A stretch of DNA of 64,000 nt from Azorinus chamasolen (taxonomy: Eukaryota; Mollusca; Bivalvia; Cardiida; Solecurtidae). The notes beneath the pieces are model-generated. The model was given only the letters and a program-made list of their open reading frames with translations, ran no database searches and was not told where the DNA came from. Of the stretch, positions 1 through 9,604 are shown in pieces. A program made the translations under genes and the position numbers. The stretch covers positions 17,214,440 to 17,278,439 of the forward strand of contig OY755240.1 in NCBI GenBank assembly GCA_963576725.1, in the 5' to 3' direction. Numbering within the stretch: position 1 is the stretch's first letter; each line of letters begins with the position of its first letter.

Positions 1-200
1 TTTCGTGTTTGGTGATGTTTGGTGCGGTGTCCTTTCGTATGTGGCTCTCCCTGTTTGACTGTTTTATTTCCATATTTGCAAAGCTACACATATTTACAGA
101 TGAGATATCATCTTTTTACAATACACTTGCATAACAGTCATGATCAAGTAAATTTTGTCAAACATTCGTTATATAGTATTGTATTGTTTATAATTATCAT
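1..200 (+). mobile_element. Retroelement 3'-end remnant
   Basis: The first ~85 bases (a tract rich in GTGTTTGGTG and CTCTCCCTGTTTGACT) closely match 18841-18900, which is the tail of a short insertion related to the 3' UTR of the YLDD reverse-transcriptase element at 13285-14869. The element continues off the left edge. No coding sequence is supported here. Confidence 0.4.
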
Positions 201-286
201 GTAGTTTTAGATGTTCTATATGTGAACATATTCTTGTGCAGATTTGATATGAATATTTCTATAATATTCCATCAATACAAAATATG

Positions 287-534
287 TTAACCCTTTCGGC
301 GCCAAATTTCTAATTGTTGTCTGCAATCCAAATTTTTTTAAAATCATTCGGTACAATAAGGAAATGAGAAAGATAAATGTAAATTTCAAAAGAATAAAGC
401 ACATATATAGAAATAGAGAATGAGACAAAAAGTGAAGTCCCTGATCAGACGCCGCCTTGAAAAGGCTACGTCTGATCTGGGACTGCACTATTTGTCGTGG
501 TGCATTTATGCGACTTCGGTGGTGAAAGGGTTAA
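287..534 (+). mobile_element. MITE, TTAA family A, copy 1
   Basis: A 248-bp element begins TTAACCCTTTCGGCGCC and ends GGTGAAAGGGTTAA. The central hairpin (about 441-482) has arms reading GATCAGACGCCGCC and its complement. Three more copies lie at 8939, 19386 and 41428. The TTAA boundaries and CCCTTT-type ends resemble piggyBac-like non-autonomous elements; that superfamily assignment is inference. Confidence 0.85.
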
Positions 535-2290
535 CACATGCATTCTGTCACCTTTCAGATAATACGTTTTAAGATTCATTGTTCGCACAAATTATATATC
601 CTTTTGTTTATGATCTCATAATACTTGATCCCTGTAATATGTGTTAATTTTTTGTCTAAAGAAACCATCTATTATGAGCATGTGCTATAAATGGGTTGTT
701 ATAAAGACAATAATATGTTGATGATGTGAGTGAAACAAAACCAGATGTTGATGCTTTCGTACTTATCTAATGTAAAAGTTTATACGGTATTGCTTATTAT
801 TATTGTTTAGTATCATGTGTAATATTTCTATGTGACCAAGATCTGGTGCTGTATTGACATGGGAATATTTCTGTAATATACGTTCATCCATGCAATGCTG
901 TTAAAACTTTTTCCATACCTATTGCTAACATTTTATTGCAAACCTTTGTAGGTAATTAAATACGGCGGGAGTTGGGTATTCTGCTTGGCGTCAAGATAGT
1001 CATTCGTATTTGGTGTTGTTAAAACTTAAGGTTTTGCATTCTTTGACTCTATTTTAGAAAACACTTCAGTTCTTGGGTTTAAACTTCACACATGCCTTCA
1101 AGTCACAGCTGCCAGCACACCTAAGTTATAAACTTTTATATTATTAGAATGATATCCCTTTTTCAACTTAGTTTCATTAACTTTTCTAAACAAGCCTTGT
1201 CAGGTCTACACCTATACACACATCAGCTGCTAAATTAAACTTTACATATATCTAGTAACTGCTGGTCATTAGTAGGGTAAAGTGTAATGATACTGTACAT
1301 CAACTTTTGACCAAATTAATTCCAGTATTTTTAAACCTTAAGTTTTGTTGTAGTTTTGCACTGACACCGTCAAGGCTAAACATCTGCAACTACATTGATA
1401 TTGGGAAAGAATTAACAGTCATCAATAATTTTTGCAGTCTAACTTCAAACATACCTATATCTAGCTATGTTTTTGCATTATCCACATTATTTTCTTTAAT
1501 GTTTTACAATAGCCAACCACGCTGTCTAGAAACAGCTCTTACTAATATTACAATCATTTGAATGGTTTCATTTAAATGACACATTTAATCATTATCCACA
1601 ATGTAAGTCAATGATTACAATTTTGTTAGAAACGGCTCTTTCTACAGTTTTGCTATACTGTGCATGATATCTGCCTTTTTGTGAGTTTGCTGTACACATT
1701 TTCTTAGTAATAATTATGTTTTACATACACACTTTACTGCATCGTTAGAGCTATATCCTATACCATTAAACATTTTACACCAACATAACATTCCATGTTC
1801 TTGACGCTGCGACTGCAATGACCCGAGGCTTCTACACGGTGACTGCTAGGCTGACAATACGACAACTGGTAAGCTTCTTCTCGACGACACGACTACTGGC
1901 AGACCCCATGTCGTCGTCAGTGCGACTATAGTAGTTCATTGACATCGACATTTTGATTGCCAGACTCATTGTCTTTGGCACTGCGACTGTTTGTCTAGGG
2001 TACATTGTTGCAATTCCTTCAAGAATATTAGTTTCATGGATAGCTAATCTATGATAACACTGAATGCCAAAGTGTCAATGGAAAATATTAATATTCTAAA
2101 TGAACAATATCGGCCAATGTCTTATTTGGAAATAGTACGCCAATGTGTCGCAGAGAAAGCAGAAAGAGTTTGTATCGAAAGATAATTCTCGCAAGACAAT
2201 AACTGTTGTGGACCAAAACAACAAACTCATTCGGAACTGAAATAAAATAACCATTTACGTATACTTGATGAAATATTTTGTTGCGATTCA
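535..2290. other. No gene seen
   Basis: AT-rich sequence. Short open frames (for example 1307-1561) show no recognisable motif. A less AT-rich patch at 1800-1990 contains repeated GACTGC/CGAC words without a clear period. Confidence 0.5.
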
Positions 2291-2491
2291 TCCATTCAGT
2301 CCCAAATGAAATTCCTCTGCTAAAATTTCCGTCTGCCCCTGGTTTCAATGTGGCATTTTATAATTTTCCTTATATATATTCTGTGTCAAACAGTTTCGAT
2401 CCTGAGGAGGCAATGAGTTACTCGGCACCTCTTCTGGATCTAAACTGTTTGCGTGTGTCATTAAGGGTCCGTCTATGGCCGCGAGAGAGTT
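2291..2491 (+). mobile_element. MITE, TTAA family D, diverged copy
   Basis: The core at about 2388-2452 reads CAAACAGTTTCGATCC then GAGTTACTCGG and back to GATCTAAACTGTTTGC, which is the D-family hairpin with several mismatches. The left arm (CCAAATGAAATTCCTCTGCT) matches the arm of the better preserved copy at 44275. Confidence 0.6.
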
Positions 2492-2517
2492 AGACAGTCC
2501 GTCCCATTAGGATATAG

Positions 2518-2656
2518 AGAATAACCTGTCACTGACGGATATGTTAAAGTTTATCCGGTGAGGGTAGAAAATCGAAGGGCGAGCCTTGGCGAGCCCTTCG
2601 ATTTTCGTCCCGAACCGGATAAACTTTAACATATCTCGTCAGTGACAGGTTATTCT
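2518..2656. mobile_element. Fold-back MITE, single copy
   Basis: A 139-bp near-perfect inverted repeat. The outer arms (2518-2558 and about 2614-2656) carry AGAATAACCTGTCACTGACG and its complement. The inner arms carry GAAAATCGAAGGGC around a short GC-rich centre. No other copy is seen in this window, and it shares no sequence with families A-F. Confidence 0.8.
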
Positions 2657-3806
2657 ATTTATTCTGCTACCAAATAACAATCATATTTTTTACAGTAATA
2701 AAACGAATATAATTTTTCTTTCTTTTCTTAGCACCCTTCCGATTTCTTTACACTCTTTTAGATGATTTCTATAAATAGAAATAACCGAAGTACTGCTTTA
2801 CGAAAAAAATAGTGCACCTATTTTTTGTTCATATAATCACAAAAAGATGAGTAAAGGCTGCAAAAAGAGAAACGAAGTGCGAATATACTTATTCTTAATC
2901 GAACTAGACATAAATTATCTCATGTCATTGATAAAACCCGCACATGTCAGCTTTACATGTGAGACGATCAGAGGTCATCGTTGTTCATCGTTGATGGCGA
3001 AAACAAAATTAATTATTATCAAACACATTTTGGACTTATACAGCGTTCATGGACTTCACGTTAGATCTGCTTTCTTACAGTGACCATGTCTTGTGATGCA
3101 ATAACAATGTTAAATCTAAAACTTGGATTTATAACTGTTGGAAATGGATTTCGCGTCGACGTGCAAAACATCGGTGGGTGGGGTAACATGTGCTTGTTGA
3201 GATTAAAAAGGCAGTTCACAATGGGCCCATGACGTCGGACTAAGATGTTTTCCTGATAAGTGGCAGGTAATAAGTCTCTCCATCTTTCTTCTCTCTATTT
3301 CTCTATATCTCTCTCTCCCTCATTCTTTTTTCTTTCTGTGTGGCAGACTGAAAGGAGTTTATGAAAGCAAAAACAAATAAGAAAACTTCTGTCACCCTGC
3401 TTTCAGTAGTAATTAACCACCTGCCTTTTTTTGCCTAAACTTATTTCACCGCAATCTCTACCCGGCTAAATGTCTACATATTCATGGTTCTATTTCAAAA
3501 ATAGACCCACCAAAACCCAGTCACTATTTGAAAGAATATCAAAATTCAATTGAAAGTTATATTCATGTCTGTATTCTGGTCAATTCAAAATCAAACATCC
3601 ATGTTAAAACACCTTTTTTACAATTTCCTCCGCATAAGCCTCATAGGACGCCTTTAACAATTCTGCATAAGCAACACAAATGATTATTTGATGCTGTTGA
3701 ATATTAATGACAGCATAATCTGATAAAGAAATATGAAAGTAAAGCAGAAATATCTGGAACCAGCTTTCTGTTTTACTTTCATTTTGCTTTGTGAGCATCA
3801 TCATGC
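2657..3806. other. No gene seen; CT-rich tract
   Basis: AT-rich intergenic DNA with a pyrimidine-rich simple tract at about 3280-3345 (TCTCTC/TTTCTT words). Short open frames have no family signature. Confidence 0.5.
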
Positions 3807-3812
3807 TTTATT
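3807..3812 (-). terminator. Candidate poly(A) signal for the Crypton-like gene
   Basis: On the minus strand this reads AATAAA, about 165 bases downstream of the stop codon at 3978-3980. It is the best-placed canonical hexamer; use is inferred. Confidence 0.45.
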
Positions 3813-3977
3813 TATAGCTGCATGTTATTTGCACATTGGAAATATACATGATGTGCATACATATTTGCACTTTTGGAAATGGAAAGCAATTCATTAACAA
3901 GTAATAAAAAAGTAAACAGCATATTAAACATGAACAGGAAAGTCATGAAATCAAGTTTCTAAGTTCATTACCATAAC

Positions 3978-6504
3978 CTACTTAAAGTTAAGGTTAAAGT
4001 TGGTAATGTTTACTGTAGCACCTGCAAATATTGACTGCAAATCATTGTTTCTTAAGTTTACATTTGCCTGATTTTGATTGTTTTCAATTTCAGGTCCCAT
4101 GCCAGACTGTACTGTAGCAGGAGTATCTGCCAACCGTTGATTAGATGGAATGTTTGCAGCAACATGGGGGAACTGAATACATTCATTAGAAGGGCTAGCC
4201 GTTGGTGCCAAAGGGGTTTGTTGATGGTGAATTGGTGCAGCCGCAGAAGAACTTACATTTGACAGCAGATTTGAACAGGTCATCTGCTCACCCTCAGACA
4301 TCTGACTGTAATTCAACACAGATTGTATGTTCCTGTGACCACTCATTTGCATGATTGTTGTGGGAGCTACACCAGCATTTCTAAGTTTTTGAACCAAGTG
4401 CTTTCTTGCAGAGTGATTGGTTAACCGTTTTGAATTGTTCAACTGACCTTTGATGGCCATGGTTTTCATCAGACCTGCAATTTTCTTTTCTCCAACTGGA
4501 TTTCTTAAAAACCATTGATCTCCACTGGAAGACAACGGCACAGTTCTTGGTGCAATGTAAAAAGGATCCAGAGGTTCACTGTAACCAATAGGTCGCCTGC
4601 TGGCATATACCTCATACATTCGAACTGGATCTTGTGCAGCATCTTGTGGGTTGGAGAACATTTTTGGTTTGACAGATTTGACATCGTTTATATTTTCTCC
4701 AGTGCGTGTTTTAGTCTGACGTTCATTTAGCTCCAAGTATTTACATCCAGTCGAGGTTTCTTGCAGTGTGATGTCTCCCCATCTGAGAAAAAACATTGAT
4801 ATGTGTGTCAACTTTGAATATTCTTAATGCTTAACCATTTCTTCCATAGTTTTACTTTTGACCTTCATTAAAATGCCACCAGTCATTTAGGCTATAGTAA
4901 AAACGTTTTTACTAGTCGATTAATTAAGCTTCAATGTTAATCCATTCCCTAATAATGATGCCTCTGTAAAAGTCATTTCTTGAAACCATTGTGATAAATA
5001 GAGCTTTTACTCCATATGAGCAAATGCTCTATTTATCACATGGTATCAAAACTACACAATTACAAATATAAAATTTTCCTTTTCTCTAGTAAATGCTCCT
5101 TTTTAGTAGTCATTCAAATAAGTTGGATCTAAAAATAGCCTATGACGTAATGGGTTAAAAAGTATCACATGTGTTAGATTCTTGTAGTTTACACTTTATA
5201 CAATTATTTACATAGATTTATATTATTTGCAATATTAACCCTTTGCCTGCTAATCGCGATTCGACTGGTACATGCACTTACTCTACCATTTTGATCAATA
5301 TCACATGAAGCATTGTTTCGTGTCCGATCTGGATCCAAATTGTTTGAGAAGTAAATATGTATGTTATTTTAAATTTCAAAATGTATAGATAAAAATGACA
5401 ATTTTACTGGCAAATTTTTTTTACAGTAGGATAAGGGTTAATTGAGTACATAATTAAAGAATAAATCTTTTTTAACTCTTTCCCTCATTTAAACATGTTT
5501 TCACACATTTGCAAACAGAGTAAACCCAGATCAGACGGTTCTTAGAGGAGCCGTCTTATCAGGGTCTACTCTGTTAGCTAAAATAATTTGATAGATCTGT
5601 TTCCTTGCTTTCTAAAATGTTCAACCTTCCCAATTTCATCATAACTATTTTGCTAATGAATATTCAGTAGGTACTGAAATTTGGCAGATATACAGAACAG
5701 GGAAAGGGTTAAATGGTAAAAATAATCTGAAACTAGAGCTAATTACTTTAAATTATGATTTTCCTTGACACCTCTCAGGCCGAAGTGTATTGTGTTATTC
5801 AGCCACATGGTGTTGAGTAGGGCTTCTGGGTTAGCATCTCCTAATAAGTCCTTTTTGTAAAGAATATTGATTTCCTCATCCGTAATTGGGGCAACACAAT
5901 TCGGTCGATTTCCTCTGCCCATTTTCTTGAGGGATTTCTGTTTGGCCTTCAATGCATCTCTTGTCAATTGGAAAGCTGGCCCATTGTCTCTAAATATACT
6001 GTACGGATATTTGGCTCTTTTCAATTTTCTATCAAGGCTTGATATTATATTTCTTAAAGAACAGGGTTCATAGTCATTCCCATCATTCTTTTTGGCAGAG
6101 AGCACAAAATTAGCAATGTACTCGTCCAACTGTTCAGGTTCAATTGTATGAAACATTCTTTTCTCACCTTTTGTTAACAAAAATCTTTCAAATTTCTTTA
6201 TATCTAATAAGGTTTTTTTGGCAGTGTTTTGATTTTCTTGATCTTCTATGTATTTTACAACATCAGCATTGGACAAGTTTTGAAATTCTTGGCTATTTGA
6301 ACATGTTGCATCTTTTTCCAAAGAGATGGATCTAGATCTACTGTCCAAATTGTTTGCATATTCAGGTGTGGAATTATCATCAAAATCTGAAGGGCATATC
6401 CCAAACCTCTCCAAAAATCTGGCATCAGCCGATATGACATCATCTGGATCCGCAAAACCATCCCATAATACATCAAAATTGGCCTGTGCCATGTAATCTG
6501 ACAT
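3978..6504 (-). CDS. Crypton-derived tyrosine-recombinase-like protein (KIAA1958/DUF3504 type), two exons
   Basis: Exon 1 is 6504-5747 and exon 2 is 4782-3978; together they give 520 residues. The donor is AAA|GTAATT at 5746 and the acceptor TTTTTTCTCAG| at 4783. Joining splits one Lys codon (253) and leaves ...VKENHNLKWGDI..., matching the length and register of KIAA1958-like proteins as I recall the family. Residues ~80-200 look like a SAM-like/core-binding region (LDEYIANFVLSAKK). The catalytic region has Arg244 in HFGLRGVKE, His376 and Arg379 in NHSARKH, His402 in MSGHRN and Tyr411 in SVLNYS, so the tyrosine-recombinase set looks complete. The C-terminal ~90 residues are low-complexity and end in NITNFNLNFK. 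ATG at 6504 is chosen because the 29 upstream codons look non-coding. It may be a domesticated host gene or a live Crypton; no terminal repeats are evident. DNA recombination activity is inferred only from the residues. Confidence 0.85.
4965..5158 (-). mobile_element. MITE, TTAA family C, intronic copy
   Basis: The hairpin at 4987-5040 has arms ATTGTGATAAATAGAGC and its complement. The distal arm contains the family-typical TTTTCTCTAGTAAATGCTCC and GTTGGATCTAAAAATAGCC and ends near ...GGGTTAA. The left end is shortened. Confidence 0.75.
5235..5441 (+). mobile_element. MITE, TTAA family N
   Basis: Starts TTAACCCTTTGCCTGCTAAT and ends GATAAGGGTTAA, 207 bp. Only half of a D-like core remains (GATCTGGATCCAAATTGTTTG). 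A second copy lies at 43965-44171 with the same CGCGATTYGACT arm. Confidence 0.7.
5472..5712 (+). mobile_element. MITE, TTAA family B1
   Basis: A 241-bp copy from TTAACTCTTTCCCT to AGGGAAAGGGTTAA. The core at 5512-5575 folds as GCAAACAGAG...CTCTGTTAGC with apex GGTTCTTAGAGGAGCC. The arms outside the core (CTGTTTCCTTGCTTTCTAAA, TGCTAATGAATATTC) define subfamily B1. Confidence 0.85.
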
Positions 6505-6960
6505 TTTTCTATTCTCCAGTAAGACAGAGTTTTGCAGCAGAAGAACAAATAAATTGATGCTGTTTATCAGTTTAAAAAATACTGATATCATATAACCTTT
6601 TGTTTGGAGTTGTTTTTAAATATGTTCACAATAAAAAAAGAATAATTTTAATTGTTCATTAAAATTATTTGATATTTTGTTATATTTTCTTTCTATCATT
6701 ATCCCTTTTTATCTGTACTGCTGTCGTGTAAACAACGACGGGTCAAAATAATGACGTCATCTGTCAAATAAAATGGGTCAAAATAGTTCCGTATTCCTAC
6801 GCCAACCATATAAGGAAAAGTGACTGGATATCAAATTTGGTCCCGAGCTCCATTGCCTATAGTATTTAGGAAAAGGGGAAACTGTAGGTAGTGGTAGGAT
6901 AACACAAAAAATATCCGGCAACCTGTTTCACGGTCGTTTTAGCGGTTGGTGGCAGGATAA
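6505..6960. other. Upstream region of the Crypton-like gene, no promoter recognised
   Basis: AT-rich just upstream of the ATG, then a patch with repeated GGGTCAAAATA words near 6738-6790. No TATA box at a convincing spacing on the minus strand and no additional exon could be recognised. Confidence 0.35.
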
Positions 6961-7171
6961 ATAGAAAAATCCCTCTAAACCGGAATTCTAGCGGAGAAGA
7001 ATTTAGATACTTTTAGGCAGGTGGCAGCTTAATGCAGGGTAGATGTAATGCAGAAAGCTACTAGAGGAGCTTTCTGCATGACCCCCCCCCCCCCCCTGCG
7101 TTAAGCTGACATCTGTCTACAAGGCCGATATTTATACTAAATTTAACGTCCGGTTTAGAGGGATTGTACTG
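6961..7171 (+). mobile_element. MITE, TA family E, CCTCTAAACCGG-ended subfamily
   Basis: The ends read ATCCCTCTAAACCGG and CCGGTTTAGAGGGATTGTACTG, followed by TA. The core GCTTAATGCAGG...GCGTTAAGCTG surrounds a hairpin with apex GAAAGCTACTAGAGGAGCTTTC. A run of C at about 7082-7096 has expanded inside one arm. Confidence 0.75.
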
Positions 7172-7485
7172 TATATTAATAAATTAAGACTTGGTGGAAC
7201 ATTAGTTCTTTTGTTGTATCAACCGAAGGTCGTATAGCTCGTTATATCCCTACGTTTTATGATATTGTTTACTTCATCCGCTGGGCTTGTCGAGACAAGC
7301 CTCCAGCTGATCGTAAATCAAGTTGCCCACACGTATTACATAACACACCATTCAAATGTGATAAGAAGCAGCAGATTGTAAATGTTATTCAGTTTATATT
7401 TTTATGCCATACATTTAACAGTCAATACATAGTAGTCATTAAATAACTCTATTGATTAACACATTGTCCCAGGAATATTAAATAA
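7172..7485. other. No gene seen
   Basis: About 310 bases between two MITEs. A GGCTTGTC/GACAAGCC inverted word occurs near 7284-7303. Nothing else is recognised. Confidence 0.4.
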
Positions 7486-7750
7486 TATTTACCCCATAAA
7501 TACGCCTTTCTACGTCTTTACAAACAGAGCAGACCTAGACTATGTATGAGCCGTCTGATCAGGGTCTGCCCTGTTTACTTATGATATAATATAGATACAT
7601 GTATGCTTCTGCCATGGTCAAAACTTCCTGTGTCCATGTCCCGTTTAATACATTTTACGACATGAATAGTCTTGGGCTAAAAGTTTTTAAATACACATTA
7701 AAAATTTCCCTGTTGAATATTCATGTAAGAAATAATGACGTCATGAATCT
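7486..7750 (+). mobile_element. MITE, TTAA family B2
   Basis: B2 arms are visible on the right (GATATAATATAGAT, TGCCATGGTCAAAACTTCC, TCATGTAAGAAATAATGACG). The core at about 7518-7580 has a damaged left arm near the apex (ATGTATGAGCCG). Confidence 0.7.
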
Positions 7751-7979
7751 TAACTTATTTTCTCCTAGGCTATTTTTAGACCCAACCTCTTTGAATGTAT
7801 CTACCGAAAAGGAGCAATAACTAGAGAAAAGGAAAAAAAATAGAATTTTGTAGTTTGAAACCATTGTGATAAATAGAGCATTTGCTCCTATAGGAGCAAA
7901 TGCTCTATTTATCACAATGGTTTTATAAAGTGACTTCTATAGATGCGCAAAAATGCGTCACTAGGGGATAATGTGTTAA
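7750..7979 (+). mobile_element. MITE, TTAA family C, well preserved
   Basis: A 230-bp copy bounded by TTAA, with ATTTTCTCCTAGG near the left end and CACTAGGGGATAATGTGTTAA at the right. The hairpin 7859-7921 is nearly perfect and has the apex GCTCCTATAGGAGC at 7884-7897. Confidence 0.85.
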
Positions 7980-7984
7980 TAATA

Positions 7985-8277
7985 TATTTTTATAACGGCA
8001 TATGAACACATGACATTTTGCCTCAGACAGAAGCTGTAGAATCAGATCTATATTACACCATAAGCAAACAGAGTAGACCCTGATCAGACGGCTCCTATAG
8101 CCTCAGCATCTTTGAATATATCTACTGAAAAGGAGCATTTACTAGAGAAAAGGAAAATTTTAGAATTGTGTCGTTTTGAAACAATTGCGATAAATAGAAC
8201 ATTTGTTCCTATGGAGAAAATGGTTTCAGAAAGTGACTTTTATAGAAGCATCAAAAGGCATCAATATGAGAGAGTGG
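7985..8277 (+). mobile_element. Chimeric MITE: half of family B joined to family C
   Basis: 7985-8100 is a B2 left half that stops exactly at the hairpin apex (...GACGGCTCCTATAG). At 8101 the sequence switches to family C (CATCTTTGAATATATCTAC...). The C hairpin is degraded (GCGATAAATAGAACATTTG), and the right end is ATATGAGAGAGTGGGT. Confidence 0.7.
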
Positions 8278-8420
8278 GTCAAGACCTGCAATTCAAGCCT
8301 TTGATATCATTTGACCGAATGTCGAACAGCTTGGGTCCTGATGAGACGCCGATTTACCAGGCCTCTCATCTGGATACAAGTTTTTGTTCAAATACCATTC
8401 CAGTCGCTTTTCAGCAGGAG
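8278..8420 (+). mobile_element. MITE, TTAA family D, partial
   Basis: The core at 8322-8395 reads GTCGAACAGCTTGGGTCC, GATGAGACGCCG and back to CTCATCTGGATAC, with an altered apex. The outer arms are not recognisable. Confidence 0.6.
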
Positions 8421-8751
8421 AAGAAACTTAACATGTGTTATTTACAGATCAGTAGCTGAATACCTTCAAAGAATAAGAATAACAAACATTTTATGGAACT
8501 TGTAAAGCTGAATTTATGACGCTGAAATTGTTGTGATGCATTGGTCGTTCATCATGCAGCTGTACTAGTAATAGTTGTGAGTGTGCGTGAAACAAAACCA
8601 GACAAAAACGCAATAACAAGTCCGGTGACAAATCTTATTTATGACCTATGAATAGACAGAGATAATTCTGAACGCGCGAAATAAAGGAATGAACCGATTT
8701 AGGGGCGTGGTAAAGCGGCTATCAAAAGGAATTCTAATTATGGGTCTTTAA
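8421..8751. other. No gene seen
   Basis: The tract GTGAAACAAAACCAGA at about 8587 recurs at 730-747, so an old dispersed repeat may be present. No coding signal. Confidence 0.35.
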
Positions 8752-8862
8752 AGTTTAATAAATCTACCGAAAAGGAGCATTAACTACAGAAACGGAAAAA
8801 TCTAGAATTTTGTAGTTTGAAGCCATTGTGATAAATATATCCACTGCTGTATTTATCACTTA
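8752..8862 (+). mobile_element. MITE, TTAA family C, fragment
   Basis: Contains AATAAATCTACCGAAAAGG and ATTGTGATAAATA, then a ruined apex (TATCCACTGCTGTATTTATCAC). Confidence 0.6.
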
Positions 8863-8938
8863 CCCTACATTTGGTTTATAGCAGTCATTTCATCGTAACA
8901 GTGTAAAAACCTTCTCATGCTAAACATTTTATGTCTGC

Positions 8939-9195
8939 TTACCCCTTTTGGCGCCAAATATCTAATTGTCGTCTGTAATCCAATTTTTGTTAAACCATTT
9001 GGTACAATAAGGAAATGAGATATATAAATGCAAATTTCAAAGGAATAAAGCACATATATACGTATATAAATAGAGAGTGAGACAAAAAGCGAAGTCTTTG
9101 ATCAGACGCCGCCCTGAAAAGGCGGCGTCTGAGAGATCTGGGACTGCACTATTTGTCGTGGTGCATTTATGCGACATTGGCGGTGAAAGGGTTAA
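8939..9195 (+). mobile_element. MITE, TTAA family A, copy 2
   Basis: A 257-bp copy. The left TTAA is mutated to TTAC and the right end is GGTGAAAGGGTTAA. The hairpin at about 9098-9145 carries a small AGAG duplication in the right arm. Confidence 0.8.
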
Positions 9196-9365
9196 TCTCT
9201 ACTTTTTACAGTCTTCTAATTCGTTCTTCAAGCAAGCCTGCGAAAAACTATTGACCGAGTGTCAAACAGTTTGGATCCAGATGGGATGCCGAGTTACTCG
9301 GCGTCTCATTTGGATCCAAGCTGTTTGCAAATGCTAGACAGGTCACGCTTAGATTGAGAAGGACT
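9192..9365 (+). mobile_element. MITE, TTAA family D, abutting family A
   Basis: It starts at the same TTAA that ends the preceding A copy. The core at 9260-9332 is CAAACAGTTTGGATCC ... apex CCGAGTTACTCGG ... GGATCCAAGCTGTTTGC. The right end is decayed. Confidence 0.65.
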
Positions 9366-9604
9366 CATTAGCAATTTGTGACGTCATACTCTGATTATCT
9401 ATGTCTGTATTTAAGTCATTAAACTGACAACTATATGTAATTGGACAACAAATAGCGAATGAATAACAAATATAATGAAACGGAATCATTGAGGCGCGGG
9501 TATATGTTAGACAGTATGTTAAAATGATGTTTTAGTATGGCATATAGTGGCAAAACACGTCCAAATGCATTATCTAGTTCCGGTACAAAGGGAGAACGAT
9601 TCTA
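9366..9604. other. No gene seen
   Basis: About 240 bases of AT-rich DNA with no recognisable repeat or reading frame. Confidence 0.4.

Larger units (their letters stand above)
4783..5746 (-). other. Intron of the Crypton-like gene, filled with MITEs
   Basis: The 964-bp intron holds three MITEs (families C, N and B1) that together cover about two thirds of it. The B1 boundary lies 34 bases from the donor. The non-MITE parts are AT-rich with no other feature seen. Confidence 0.8.

Noticed and set aside
5743..6591. Upstream ATG at 6591 as the start of the Crypton-like protein
   Set aside because: The added 29 residues are hydrophobic, low-complexity and look like translated AT-rich leader; the ATG at 6504 precedes the acidic, soluble N-terminus.
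8112..8459. 115-codon open frame
   Set aside because: Consists of family C and D MITE sequence read in one frame.
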